From Nocardia nova SH22a (GTDB lineage: Bacteria; Actinomycetota; Actinomycetes; Mycobacteriales; Mycobacteriaceae), in the NCBI RefSeq assembly GCF_000523235.1, contig NZ_CP006850.1, positions 806,001-870,000 on the forward strand: a stretch of 64,000 bases of DNA. Reading direction: 5' to 3'. Below the pieces are notes generated by a model, which was not told the DNA's origin, ran no database searches, and saw only the letters and a list, made by a program, of their open reading frames with translations. Below, piece by piece: positions 17,872-27,500 of the stretch. Both the position numbers and the translations under genes were made by a program. Numbering within the stretch: the first letter of the stretch is position 1; each line of letters starts with the position of its first letter.

Positions 17872-18144
17872 GTGGCCGATGTCCCGGTGCACGGCGACGA
17901 CCCGTTCGGACCGATTCGCCCGTCGGACGCCGTCGACGGGTGGGAGCTGGCCGGCGATGCCGGATCCTGGTGGCTGGTCAAGGATTTCGGCTCCGCCCGC
18001 GGTTCGGTCCGGCCCACCACCCGCACCACCTGCGCCTGGCGGATCGACGACGGCGACGGGCGCATGGTGCGTGAGGTCAGCGCACGCTCGGTCGCCGATG
18101 CCAGGGTGGCGGCCGACGAGTGGATACGCGGAACGGCCGACTGA
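17872..18144 (+). CDS. hypothetical protein (~90 aa)
   Basis: I do not recognise this protein. From GTG 17872, preceded by GGAGGAGGGG, it is 90 aa, soluble and acidic, with Trp-rich WELAGDAGSWWLVKDFG and a C-terminal helix ARSVADARVAADEWIRG. The open frame runs back to ATG 17761, but that part coincides exactly with the 50-bp dyad element, so the GTG is preferred. The shape suggests a small single-domain protein. It converges with the MHYT gene. Confidence 0.6.
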   Translation: MADVPVHGDDPFGPIRPSDAVDGWELAGDAGSWWLVKDFGSARGSVRPTTRTTCAWRIDDGDGRMVREVSARSVADARVAADEWIRGTAD

Positions 18145-18192
18145 GTCGCACCCCTCCTTCGCGGTGGCTCGGTCGGCCGTTCGGTACCGGAA

Positions 18193-19074
18193 CTACCGGT
18201 TCGGTGTCTGCCGATCCGAGATCGCCTGCAGGCTGAAGGCGGGCGATCGGCGTTCGGGCATCGGCGCCTCCTCCGACTGGGCGCGCGGCCACGCGCGGCC
18301 GCTGTCCGCCAGCTCGGGATCACTTGTCGCGGAAGATGATTCGCGACGTGACGGGGCATCGATCTCGGCCAGGCCGACCAGCACGATCAGCATCATCGTG
18401 ACCAGCGTGACCACCATGATCAGCGGGGTGAGCAGTTGCACCGAATCAACGCCGGACGGCTCATCGCTCATCCCGCCCATCCGGTGCGCCGTCATGGATG
18501 CCATTCCGGTGTAATGCATTCCGCACACCGCGATACCCATGATCGCCGCCGCGCCGAGGGTCGCGGTGAGCCCGCGCACATGCAGGACGAACCACAGCGC
18601 CGCCGTCGCCGCCACCACCGCGATCACCAGCGAGAGCGCGACCAGTCCGGTGCTGTATTCGATGTGCGCGCCCGAGTGCATGGCGTACATCCCGAGGTAA
18701 TGCATTGCGGCGACACCGAACCCGGTGATCATGCCGCCCAGCGGCAGCGCGATCACCTCCCGGTGCCCACGCACCACGATCGACAGTCCCGCCCACACGA
18801 CGATCACGGCGATCGCCGCGCTGAGCAGGGTCATCGGCACGTCGTAGCGAATGCTCGCACCGTGGATCGAGAACCCGAGCATGGCGGTGAAGTGCATGAC
18901 CCAGATACCGGCGCCGCCGAGTGAGATCGCGGCCGCGATGAGCCAGCCGCCGGGCCAGCGTGAGGCCCTGGCGTGGGTGGCGCAGCGCAGTGCCAGGACG
19001 GATCCGATGAAGGACATGAGGTAAGCCAGGACCGGGGTGACCCAGCCGTGGTTGAAATGGTCGAGCTCGAGCAC
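18193..19074 (-). CDS. MHYT-domain integral membrane sensor
   Basis: 293 aa with seven predicted membrane segments. Three MHYT-type motifs occur at the expected spacing near segment ends: MHFTAM, MHYLGM and MHYTGM. The conserved Met and His residues are thought to bind copper or sense a diatomic gas at the outer membrane face. In many bacteria MHYT is fused to GGDEF/EAL output domains; here it stands alone with a ~60-residue hydrophilic tail. Residues ~160-185 and ~220-245 are the last strong membrane helices. Confidence 0.87.
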   Translation of the reverse strand: MLELDHFNHGWVTPVLAYLMSFIGSVLALRCATHARASRWPGGWLIAAAISLGGAGIWVMHFTAMLGFSIHGASIRYDVPMTLLSAAIAVIVVWAGLSIVVRGHREVIALPLGGMITGFGVAAMHYLGMYAMHSGAHIEYSTGLVALSLVIAVVAATAALWFVLHVRGLTATLGAAAIMGIAVCGMHYTGMASMTAHRMGGMSDEPSGVDSVQLLTPLIMVVTLVTMMLIVLVGLAEIDAPSRRESSSATSDPELADSGRAWPRAQSEEAPMPERRSPAFSLQAISDRQTPNR

Positions 19075-19394
19075 GAGGTCTCCCTATAGCGAAAGAGGGG
19101 TTATCAATTCGTGACCGGACGATAGTTCACCACGCACATGACGGTGTGGGATGCCCGGTCGTATCCGTGCCGCCCCGGCGACGTCCACCGGCTGACAGAT
19201 ACCGTGGTGACGATCGTTTACGGGGTGTATGCACGGGGTTTGCCGGACCGCCCGGGGGTGGACATCGTCCGCGAATTCCCGCTGGCGCACTTGTGTCACG
19301 TGATCGACGCGCCGCGTTCGAGGGCGCCCGGCCGAGGTGTTCCGCCGCGACCGCGATATAATACGAAAACCGTATGAGTCGACCGGAGGGACGG
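19075..19394. other. 320-bp intergenic region between MHYT and MarR genes
   Basis: No convincing gene. A 79-codon frame on the plus strand (19138-19377) has only ordinary third-position bias and no ribosome site. The right end holds the MarR promoter and palindrome described separately; otherwise I see no repeat or terminator. Confidence 0.5.
19357..19375 (+). promoter_or_regulatory. MarR promoter with overlapping palindromic operator
   Basis: A consensus -10 TATAAT lies at 19357-19362. Overlapping its end is the perfect inverted repeat ATACG-AAAAC-CGTAT (19361-19375), placed over the expected transcription start. A dimeric MarR bound here would block its own transcription. Confidence 0.6.
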
Positions 19395-19880
19395 ATGACC
19401 CCACAGGCGGATTCCGCGTCCGCGACGCGGCGGCGGCTGGCCGTCGCGGTCAAGGACGCGCTTCGGGATCTGAATATTCAACTGGCACTGCTGAATCGGC
19501 GGTTCGGCGGCCGGGTGGAACTGCGCGATGTGGACTGGACCTGCCTGGATCTGATCAACCGGCGGGGTTCGATCTCGCCCTCCGCGCTGGCGCGGCTCAC
19601 CGGACTGCATCCGGCCACCCTCACCGGAATCCTGGATCGATTGCAGAAGGGCGGCTGGATCGTCCGTGAGCGAGATCCCGAATCCGGCGATCGCCGCGCC
19701 GTCACCCTGCGGGCCGTGCGGCAGCGCAATGCCGAGTTGTTCCAGATTTTCGCCGGAATGAATCAGCGGATGGACGACCTGCTCGAACGGTATTCGGAGG
19801 CGGAACTCGAGGTGATCGCGGACTTCCTGCGGCGGACCGGGACGGCGGGGTCGGGGGCCGCGGAGGAACTCGGGCGCTGA
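19395..19880 (+). CDS. MarR-family transcriptional regulator
   Basis: 161 aa from ATG 19395, preceded by GGAGGG; ATG 19374 is in frame but overlaps the operator. The winged helix is clear: WTCLDLINRRGSISPSALAR, then LTGLHPATLTGILDRLQKGGWIVRERDPESGDRRAV, the last part being the wing. Helices on either side form the dimer. Its stop abuts the convergent P450 stop without a gap. It is probably autoregulated through the palindrome at 19361-19375; other targets are unclear. Confidence 0.88.
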   Translation: MTPQADSASATRRRLAVAVKDALRDLNIQLALLNRRFGGRVELRDVDWTCLDLINRRGSISPSALARLTGLHPATLTGILDRLQKGGWIVRERDPESGDRRAVTLRAVRQRNAELFQIFAGMNQRMDDLLERYSEAELEVIADFLRRTGTAGSGAAEELGR

Positions 19881-21107
19881 TCAGCCGTGCGGGCGCACCG
19901 GCAGTTCGGTCATGCCGCGGATCAGCAGACTGGGCTGCCAGTTCGGCGTGAAATCCGGCGCCAACGCCAGCTTCGGGAACCGGTCCAGCAGTGCGGTGAA
20001 GGCGACCGTGGCCTCCATCCGGGCCAGCGGCGCGCCCACACAGAAGTGGATGCCGTGCCCGAATGCCATGTGCCCGGCGATATTCCGGTTGATATCCAGC
20101 TCGCCGGGTTCGCGATAGCGATCCGGATCCCGGTCGACCGCCGTCAGGGCCACATAGACCACTTCGCCTGCGGGGATGGTGGTTTCGCCGATGGTCACCG
20201 GTTCGCCCGTGAACCGCAGGGTGGCCCAGCCGACCGGACCGCAGAAGCGCAGGAACTCCTCGACCGCGGCGGGTACGCCCTCCGGATCGGCACGCAGCGC
20301 GTCGAATTGGGCGCGGTCGCGCAACAGTGCGTAGGTGCCGTTGCCGATGAGATTGACGGTGGTCTCGTGCCCGGCGACGAGCAGCAGGAACGACATGGCG
20401 ATCAGTTCCTCGTCGGTGAGCCGGTCGCCCGCGTCGGACTCGGTCGCCAGGCCGGAGAGCAGATCGTCACCGGGGTGATCGCGTTTGTCCGCCAGGAGCT
20501 TTGTGAGATAGGCGGCCATCTCGGTGGACGCGCGGTCGCGGTCGTCGAGTCCGCCCGCGCCGCCGATCAGGATCTTGGTCCAGCCCTGGAAATCGCCCCG
20601 ATCGCCGTAGGGGACGCCGAGCAGTTCGCAGATCACGGTCACCGGCAGCGGGTTCGCGAAGTCTCGGAGGAGGTCGGCCTCGTCGTGACCGGCCATGGCG
20701 TCCAGTAGCTCCGCGGTGATCTCCTCGATCCGCGGACGCAGGGCCGCCACCCGGCGCGCGGTGAAGGACTTGTTCACGAATTTCCGCAGCCGGGTGTGGC
20801 CGGGTGGATCGGTGTTGAGCATATGCGTGTTCAGCGCCTGCATATCGGTAGCCAGCATGGAGCGATTACCGTTGCGGCGGAACAGTTCCGCCGCGCTGCG
20901 GGCGTCCTTGAGCAGCCGGGGATCGGTCAGTGCGGCGCGCGCCTCGGCGTAACCGATCACCACCCAGCACGGAACTCCATACGGATGAACGGATCTCAGG
21001 TGGCGGACCGGCCCCTGCGCCCGCCAGCGGTCGTAATATCTGTGCGGGTTGTCGTGAAAGTCGCTGCCCACCACTTCGAGTTCTTCGACGGTGTCACTCT
21101 CGGCCAT
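19881..21107 (-). CDS. cytochrome P450
   Basis: 408 aa from ATG 21107 with a GGGAG ribosome site; the longer frame to 21431 is antisense to the small membrane protein. The I-helix motif is LLVAGHETT, the K-helix ExxR lies in EEFLRF, and the haem loop is FGHGIHFCVGAPLARME. All catalytic landmarks are present. The sequence resembles CYP107-like secondary-metabolism or xenobiotic P450s. No ferredoxin is adjacent, but one is encoded 2.4 kb away at 23462. Confidence 0.88.
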   Translation of the reverse strand: MAESDTVEELEVVGSDFHDNPHRYYDRWRAQGPVRHLRSVHPYGVPCWVVIGYAEARAALTDPRLLKDARSAAELFRRNGNRSMLATDMQALNTHMLNTDPPGHTRLRKFVNKSFTARRVAALRPRIEEITAELLDAMAGHDEADLLRDFANPLPVTVICELLGVPYGDRGDFQGWTKILIGGAGGLDDRDRASTEMAAYLTKLLADKRDHPGDDLLSGLATESDAGDRLTDEELIAMSFLLLVAGHETTVNLIGNGTYALLRDRAQFDALRADPEGVPAAVEEFLRFCGPVGWATLRFTGEPVTIGETTIPAGEVVYVALTAVDRDPDRYREPGELDINRNIAGHMAFGHGIHFCVGAPLARMEATVAFTALLDRFPKLALAPDFTPNWQPSLLIRGMTELPVRPHG

Positions 21108-21223
21108 GACGTTCTCCCTGCTGCCCATCCCGGCGAACACTCCCCATGGAGCCGGACGGATGTAACCGCTGACCTCATCCAACGTACCCAAATCGCGGAC
21201 GCCCGGCAGGCATGTCCGAAAGG

Positions 21224-21493
21224 TCACGAAATCCGTTCTCCGCAAACCGGATTCGCCGGACGGTGGCGGGCGATTCGCTGGACGCCGGCGAGCAGTCGCG
21301 GGACCACCACGTACACCGCGGCGGGGACGACGAACGCGGTGAGCACCAGCGTGCGCAGGACGGGATGCCAAGCGGCGGTGAACGGCGCCATCGCGAACAT
21401 GCCGATGGTCACCATCGGGAAGATCGCGCACCAGGTGACGACGGCGCGCAGATGGACCGACGGTACGGCGGGGGCGGAAACGGTGCTGGTCAT
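21224..21493 (-). CDS. small two-helix membrane protein
   Basis: 89 aa from ATG 21493 with GAGGAG upstream. Two hydrophobic segments (roughly residues 18-37 and 45-65), each bounded by charged residues, give a hairpin in the membrane. It resembles small actinobacterial proteins of the DUF2798 kind, whose function is unknown. It diverges from a TetR gene, and both starts flank a 17-bp direct repeat, so TetR probably controls it. Confidence 0.7.
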   Translation of the reverse strand: MTSTVSAPAVPSVHLRAVVTWCAIFPMVTIGMFAMAPFTAAWHPVLRTLVLTAFVVPAAVYVVVPRLLAGVQRIARHRPANPVCGERIS

Positions 21494-21510
21494 GGTCTGC
21501 TCCTCAACTC

Positions 21511-21587
21511 CAACTAACTGGTTGTAGTTGCTAGTAGACACTATGGGCGCGACATCTGCAACTGTCTGGTTGGAGATTTGCTAGGCT
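21511..21587 (+). promoter_or_regulatory. TetR operator repeats and leaderless promoter
   Basis: Two 17-bp direct repeats, CAACTNNCTGGTTGNAG, lie at 21511-21527 and 21559-21575, 48 bp apart. The first also has CAACTA/TAGTTG ends that make it a partial palindrome. A -10 TAGGCT (21582-21587) ends six bases before the TetR ATG at 21594. Confidence 0.5.
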
Positions 21588-21593
21588 GGGCGC

Positions 21594-22190
21594 ATGGCCT
21601 GGGACATCGAACGCACCAAACGACTGTTGCTCGATGCTGCGGTCGCGGAATTCAGTGCATACGGCCTCGCCGGTGCGCGGGTGGACCGCATCGCCGTCGC
21701 GGCCGGGGTCAACAAGGAACGCATCTACAAATACTTCGGGACCAAGGACCAACTGTTCGAAACCGTCCTCGATCGGGAGATCGGCGACCTCGACGATGTG
21801 GTGCGTCTGGAAGGGGAGGGCGTGGCGGCGGTGGTCGATTACGCCGAGCGGTTCTTCGACCACGTCTGCGAGGCACCCACTTTGGCACGGTTGTTGTTCT
21901 GGGAGGGGCTGGAATTGGGGATTCCGGTCGCGGAACCCGTGCGCCGCAAGGGAATCGACCGCAAGGCGGCGGATATTCATCGCGCTGTCCCCGCGCTGTC
22001 GGAATCGGCTGCGCGCGAGGTACTCCTGACGATTCTGACCCTGTGCTACAGCTGGCCGGTCCTGCCCACCTTGGACCGCCTCGCCACCGGCGTTGTCACA
22101 CCGGACGCGACGCGCAGGGCCGAGCGCCGTGCGGCGGTCGGCCGGACGGTCGCGGCCGCGGTGACGGCCGAGCAGGCGGCCACCGGCTGA
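21594..22190 (+). CDS. TetR-family transcriptional regulator
   Basis: 198 aa. The HTH is evident: KRLLLDAAVAEFSAYGLAGA, then RIAVAAGVNKERIYKYFGTKDQLF. The C-terminal domain is helical with a Trp-containing ligand region (LLFWEGLELGIPV). There is no Shine-Dalgarno sequence, and TAGGCT ends six bases upstream, so the mRNA is probably leaderless. It likely represses itself and the divergent small membrane protein through the direct repeats at 21511 and 21559. Confidence 0.88.
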   Translation: MAWDIERTKRLLLDAAVAEFSAYGLAGARVDRIAVAAGVNKERIYKYFGTKDQLFETVLDREIGDLDDVVRLEGEGVAAVVDYAERFFDHVCEAPTLARLLFWEGLELGIPVAEPVRRKGIDRKAADIHRAVPALSESAAREVLLTILTLCYSWPVLPTLDRLATGVVTPDATRRAERRAAVGRTVAAAVTAEQAATG

Positions 22191-22226
22191 GTCCGGCGGC
22201 CTGCCGCGACGGTGTCTGCCCGGGCG

Positions 22227-23465
22227 CTATCGATCGGACCAGGTGACCGGGAGGGCGTGCACACCGTAGATGTTCATATCGGTGCGCAGTGGCACCTCGT
22301 CGGCGGGGACGGCCAATCGCAGCGTCGGGAAGCGGCGCGCCAATCCCGCGAAACCGGCGCGCATTTCGACCCGGGCCAGTTGCTGTCCGAGGCACTGATG
22401 CACGCCGTGGCCGAAGGATACGAGGCCGCGGGCGGTGCGCCGGAGGTCGAGGGCGTCGGGGTCGTCGAAACGCAGCGGATCGCGGTTGGCGGCCAGCAGG
22501 GAAACCACGACGGTGGAACCCTTTCCGATCGTCTCACCGCCGAGTTCGATGTCCTCGGTGGCGTAGCGGTAGAAGATGTCGGCCACCGACAGATAGCGCA
22601 GCAACTCCTCGACGGCATTGGGCACCAGTTCCGGATCGGCGTGCAGGGCGGCCAGTTGTTCCGGATGCTCCAGCAGGGCGAAGGTGCCGAGCCCCAGCAT
22701 GTTCGCGGTGGTCTCGTGGCCCGCGAGCAGGAGCAGGAAGGCGATTCCGGTCAGTTCGTCGATGCCGAGATCGTCGTCGCGGGCCAGGTCGGAGAGGATG
22801 TCCTCACCGGGTTCGGCGCGCTTGCGGGTGACCAGTTCGGCCAGATAAGTGGTCATCGCGCCGTAGGCGGCGCCCTTCTCCTCGAGGGTCTGCTCCTTGA
22901 GCATGAACTTCGCCGAATTCGCCTGGAACTCATCGCGATCCGCGTAGGGGACGCCGAGCATCTCGCAGATCACCAGCGAGGGCAGCGGCAGGGCGAACTC
23001 GCGGACCAGATCGACCGGCGGGGGCAGTTCCGCCATCCGGTCGAGCAGTTGCTCGGTGATCTCGGCGATGTGCTGTTCGAGCATCTTCATCCGCCGGACG
23101 GTGAACGCGCCGGTCAGCTTGCGCCGCAGCCGGGTGTGATCCGGCGGGTCCATCGCGATGAACAGGCCGGGGATCTGCTGCGACGGTTCCGTCGGGGTGG
23201 GCATGCCGGGCGTCTCGTACGGTACGTGGATCACACCGAGATCCAGGCGGGAGCTGAATCGGGTGTCGGCCATCAGGGTGCGGACCGCCTCGTAGCCGGT
23301 GACGAGCCAGCCCTCGTGCCCGTCGGGGAACAGCAGGGGGCTGACCGGCCGCTGTTCGCGCAGTTCGGTGATCTCGCGGGGCGGGTCGAAGGGGCCCGCG
23401 GTGCGTCGCATGGGCAGGCCGTGGGGAACGGGCATCGGAATTCCTTGTCTCGCTGAGATGTTCAT
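22227..23465 (-). CDS. cytochrome P450 (CYP105-like)
   Basis: 412 aa from ATG 23465. The I-helix is LLLLAGHETT, ExxR lies in EELLRY, and the haem loop is FGHGVHQCLGQQLARVEM. The first codon overlaps the ferredoxin stop (ATGA), so translation is coupled. This matches the known pairing of CYP105-type enzymes with a small 3Fe-4S ferredoxin that feeds them electrons, though here the ferredoxin comes first. The substrate is unknown; the operon also contains a DUF4097 protein and diverges from a SARP-type regulator. Confidence 0.9.
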   Translation of the reverse strand: MNISARQGIPMPVPHGLPMRRTAGPFDPPREITELREQRPVSPLLFPDGHEGWLVTGYEAVRTLMADTRFSSRLDLGVIHVPYETPGMPTPTEPSQQIPGLFIAMDPPDHTRLRRKLTGAFTVRRMKMLEQHIAEITEQLLDRMAELPPPVDLVREFALPLPSLVICEMLGVPYADRDEFQANSAKFMLKEQTLEEKGAAYGAMTTYLAELVTRKRAEPGEDILSDLARDDDLGIDELTGIAFLLLLAGHETTANMLGLGTFALLEHPEQLAALHADPELVPNAVEELLRYLSVADIFYRYATEDIELGGETIGKGSTVVVSLLAANRDPLRFDDPDALDLRRTARGLVSFGHGVHQCLGQQLARVEMRAGFAGLARRFPTLRLAVPADEVPLRTDMNIYGVHALPVTWSDR

Positions 23466-23656
23466 GGTTCGAGCGTGAGTGCGCCCGAGGGGCACACCGA
23501 CACGGCCTCTCGGACGGCCGCGTGGTCGGGCGGCGCGGGATCGGTGGTCGCCGCCACCACCCGGCCGTCGCCGGGATCCTGGTCGAATACCGCGGGAGCG
23601 GTGAGTGCGCACATTCCGGCGCCGATGCACCGCTCCCGGTCGATTCCGATACGCAT
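23462..23656 (-). CDS. 3Fe-4S ferredoxin
   Basis: 64 aa from ATG 23656; a GTG one codon earlier is possible. Cysteines lie in RCIGAGMC near the N-terminus and CPSGAL near the C-terminus. The second position of the usual CxxCxxC cluster is replaced, which is typical of the single 3Fe-4S ferredoxins that serve actinobacterial P450s. Its start overlaps the DUF4097 stop (TGATG) and its stop overlaps the P450 start (ATGA), a tightly coupled three-gene operon. It should pass electrons from a ferredoxin reductase encoded elsewhere to the P450. Confidence 0.9.
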   Translation of the reverse strand: MRIGIDRERCIGAGMCALTAPAVFDQDPGDGRVVAATTDPAPPDHAAVREAVSVCPSGALTLEP

Positions 23657-24294
23657 CACGCGGCGACGGCGTGCCGGATGACGACATTGCCCATCGAGCT
23701 GCGGGCGTGCACCCGCACGATGTCCGTGCCCGCCTGCTCGATCGGCTGCAGCTGGTTGTGCACCGTGCCCTGCTGCGCGTTGACCTCCAGCATCGCGGCA
23801 CTGCCCGGGTGGATGCCGATTTCGAGCTCACCCACGGAGGTCTCCAGCCGGAGTTCGCCGCGGGCCGCCTCACCGATACGGATATCGCCCTTGGCGACCT
23901 TCGCGGTCACCGCGCCGCGCGGCCGTTCGACCACGATGTCACCGAGGGAGACCTCGAGTTCGCAGGGGCCGAGGTCACCCGCGCCGAGCAACCGGCCCAC
24001 ACCGGTGCTGCCGGTCAGCCGCGAACCGGCGGGCACCTCGATGGTCACCTCGATGGTGGGGTTACCGCCGAACGGGGCGTTGGTACGCCAGTCGCGGGCC
24101 GTCTTCACGGTCAGGGTCCCGTCGGTGAAATCGACCGTGGTCTGCTCGGCGGCGCGCACATCGGCCTTCTTGGTGGCGTCGGCCGGGGCGACCCGGACGA
24201 CGGTGTCGCTGCGATCGGTGGCGATCACGGTGACATCACCGGACAGCACCTCGACGGCGACGGCGATGGGCTCGGGGGTCTGGAACGTGGTCAT
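23656..24294 (-). CDS. DUF4097-family protein (adhesin-like beta-helix)
   Basis: 212 aa from ATG 24294 with GAAGGAG upstream. The sequence alternates short hydrophobic strands and turns across its length (VLSGDVTVIATDRSDTVV, GVGRLLGAGDLG, VGELEIGIHPG), the pattern of the DUF4097 beta-solenoid family. There is no signal peptide or membrane segment, so it is probably cytoplasmic. It is first in an operon with ferredoxin and P450, which is unusual, since DUF4097 proteins more often sit with PspC or regulators. A role in that pathway is inferred from overlap only. Confidence 0.8.
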   Translation of the reverse strand: MTTFQTPEPIAVAVEVLSGDVTVIATDRSDTVVRVAPADATKKADVRAAEQTTVDFTDGTLTVKTARDWRTNAPFGGNPTIEVTIEVPAGSRLTGSTGVGRLLGAGDLGPCELEVSLGDIVVERPRGAVTAKVAKGDIRIGEAARGELRLETSVGELEIGIHPGSAAMLEVNAQQGTVHNQLQPIEQAGTDIVRVHARSSMGNVVIRHAVAA

Positions 24295-24362
24295 GGTGTA
24301 CTCCTTCTGATTTCGCACTGCGAGTGCCGTGCTGTTCACGGGAGTAACTGTCGCGGGCGGGG

Positions 24363-24411
24363 CTGATATCGGGCTGACACCGCTCTGACATGCGTCCTGA
24401 CACGGGATAAT
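24363..24411 (+). promoter_or_regulatory. SARP-type direct-repeat operator and -10 element
   Basis: Four short direct repeats, CTGATA, CTGACA, CTGACA and CTGACA, begin at 24363, 24374, 24385 and 24397 (spacing 11, 11 and 12 bp). A -10 element GATAAT follows at 24406-24411. Direct repeats at 11-bp periodicity just upstream of the -10 are the known binding pattern of SARP activators. The next gene downstream is itself a SARP-type regulator. Confidence 0.65.
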
Positions 24412-24510
24412 GGCTGTTCGGGGGCTGTTTTCCGGCCGGTGGGAGGCGGTGCTGCCGTCGTCTCGGTATCAGCGTCACGCCCAGTACCGGGGGCACGGCA
24501 GAATGGTCGG

Positions 24511-27500
24511 GTGCAGATCGGATTGCTCGGACCGCTCGAGATCCGGGCAGACGACGGTGAAGCGATCGAGTTACCGGGTGCCCGGTTGCGGGCGCTGCTC
24601 ATCGCGCTCGCCCTCGAACCCGGCCGCGCGGTCCCGAAAACGACGCTCGTCGATTGGATCTGGGGTGAACAGCCGCCCGCCGACGCGGTCAACGCGCTCC
24701 AAGCGCTGGTTTCGCGCTTGCGCCGGGTGCTCCCCGACGGATCGCTGGACGCGCAGCCGGGCGGATACCGGCTGACGGTGGCGCCCGGCGCGGTCGATGT
24801 CGTGCGCTTCGAACAGTTGCTGGACCGGGCCCGCGACGGTGCCGACGCCCGGCGGGTGGAGCTGTTGTGCGAGGCGCTGTCGCTGTGGCGTGGCGCCGCG
24901 CTGCAGGACATGGGGGACGAGGCCGCCGCCCAGATCACCCGCCTGGAGGGTTTGCGCCTGGTCGCGCTCGAGGATCGGTACGAGGCGGAGCTGCGGCTGG
25001 GCCGCGGGCCGGAGCTGGTCGCCGAGCTGACCGAACTGGTGGCCCGGAATCCGGTGCGGGAGCGGCTGATCGGCGCGTTGATGCGGGCCCTGGCCGTCGC
25101 GGGCCGCGGTGCCGAAGCGCTGGTCGTGTACCAGAACGCCCGCGAGGCGCTGGCCGACACCTTCGGCGTCGACCCCTCCCCGGAACTGTCGGATCTGCAT
25201 GTCGCACTGCTGCGCGGTGAGGTCGGCGCGGAGCCGGACCGGCGCACGAATCTGCGGGCCGAGCTGACCGAATTCGTCGGCGGGCACAGCACCGTGGCCG
25301 CCGTTCGTGAGCTCATCGCCGGGCACCGGCTCACCACCCTGACCGGTCCCGGCGGCTCCGGAAAGACCAGGCTCGCTGTGGAAACCGCGCACACCCTGCT
25401 CGACGATCTACCGGACGGCGCCTGGCTGGTGGAGCTGGCGCCGGTCGGCGCGAGCGGCGATATGGCGCAGGCGGCGCTGGCCGCATTCGGCCTGCGGGAC
25501 GCGCTGCTGGGCACCGCGTCGAATGCCGAGCCGATGGACCGGCTGATCGCGGCGATCCGTGACCGCGAAGCGCTGCTGATACTCGACAACTGTGAGCATG
25601 TGATCGAATCCGCCGCCGCATTCGCCCACCGCATGCTCGGGGAATGCCGGAGATTGCGGATCCTCGCGACCAGCCGGGAACCGCTCGGCATCACGGGGGA
25701 GGCGCTGTGGCAGGTGGAACCGCTGGGACTGCCCGCGGCACAGGCGAATTCCGCAGAGATCGCCGCCGCGCCGGCCGTGCGGCTGCTGCGGGAGCGTGCC
25801 GGTGCGGTACGACAGGATCTCGCCGACGACGATGCCGCATTGGCGGCGATGGCCCGGATCTGCCGTGCGCTGGACGGGATTCCGCTCGCGATAGAACTGG
25901 CAGCCGCCCGGTTGCGCACCATGTCGCTCGAACAACTCGCCATGCGCCTCGACGACCGGTTCCGTCTGCTCACCGGCGGCAGCCGCACCGCACTGCCGCA
26001 GCACCGGACCCTGCGGGCGGTCGTGGACTGGAGCTGGGAGCTGCTCACCGATCCGGAACGGATCGTGCTCCGGCGGCTGGCGGTGTTCGCCGGCGGCGTG
26101 AGTCTGGAAGCGGCGGAACGGGTGTGCGCGGGGCCGGACGGATCGGAGGTGCCGGTCGAGTCGTGGGAGGTGCTCGATCTGCTGACGGCACTGGCCGACA
26201 AATCGCTGCTCACGGTGAACGACGAGATGGGTACCGCGCGTTACCGCATGCTCGACACCATCGCGCGGTACGCCCGCGACCGGCTGGTGGAATCGGGCGA
26301 GGAGGACCGCGTGCGCCGCGCCCATCTCGCGTATGTCACCGAGCTCGCCGACACCGCCGAACCGCACCTGCGCCGCGCCGCGCAACTGCACTGGCTCGCC
26401 CTGCTCGAAGCCGAACACGACAACATCGCCGCCGCCATGCGCGCCGCGCTCGCGACCGGCGACACCGCCGCAGCGATGCGGCTGGGCGCGGCCGCCGGAT
26501 GGTACTGGTGGCTCGGCGGCCACAAGGCCGAGGGAATGGAATTGCTCACCGCGGCAGCGGATCTGCCGGGCGCGGTGGACGACGAGATCCGCGCCCGGGT
26601 ATATGCGCTGGTCATGCATTTCGTGAGCTCCGGGCGCAACGACCAGTACCGGATGGAGACGTGGATCCGCCGGGCCGCGCGGCTGTGCGACGATCGCCCG
26701 GCGGACTATCCGCTGCTGGCATTCGTCGGCGCCCTGGAACGGATGCTGGAGGGGCCGCAGGCGCTGCCGACCGCCTTCGAACCGCTGCTCACCGATGCCG
26801 ATCCGTGGGTGCGCGCGATGGCCCGGTTACAGATGGGCAAGATGCGGATCGTTCTGGGCCACGACGGGCCGGAGGCGGACGCGTACCTGGAATCGGCGCT
26901 GGTCGAATTCCGTGAGATCGGCGAACGGTGGGGTATGTCGTTCGCCCTCACCGAGCTGGCCGAGCGGGTCGCCATGCGCGGTGAATTCGTCCGGGCCTGT
27001 GCGCTTTTCGACGAGGCGGCCGCGGTGGTCACCGAGGTTGGTACCGTCGAGGACCTGGTGGTCATGCGGTCGAGGCAGGCGCAATTGTATTGGCTGGCAG
27101 GCGATGACGATTCCAGTGCGGCGACGCTGGCGCAGGCCGAACAGCATGCGGTCCGCGCCGCCTGGCCCAGCGCACTGGCCGAACTGGCCCTCGCGAAGGC
27201 GGAACTCGCCCGGTGGAGCGGTGACACCGCGCAGGCGTACGAGCAGATCGCGGTCGCGACGGCACAACTCGGCGTCGAGGCCGAGGAGCCGAATATCGCC
27301 GCGGTGCTGCACAGTACGCTCGGCCGCCTCGCCGACGACCCGGCCGAGTCCCGGAAGCTGCACGGCGCGGCCCTGAAGGCGGCCGCCGAGGCGGGGCATG
27401 CCGCACTCGTCGCCCACGTTCTGATCGGTATCGCGGATCTGGCGCTGCGCGAGGAGCGGGACGAACAGGCCGCCATGCTGCTCGCGGCCGCGATCCGGGC

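Noticed and set aside
19138..19377. 79-codon plus-strand ORF in the gap before MarR
   Set aside because: No ribosome site, modest third-position bias, no family similarity, and it ends within the MarR promoter.
24336..26213. 625-codon minus-strand frame inside the SARP gene
   Set aside because: Ser/Arg/Ala-rich antisense translation; the plus strand encodes complete wHTH, BTAD and NB-ARC domains.
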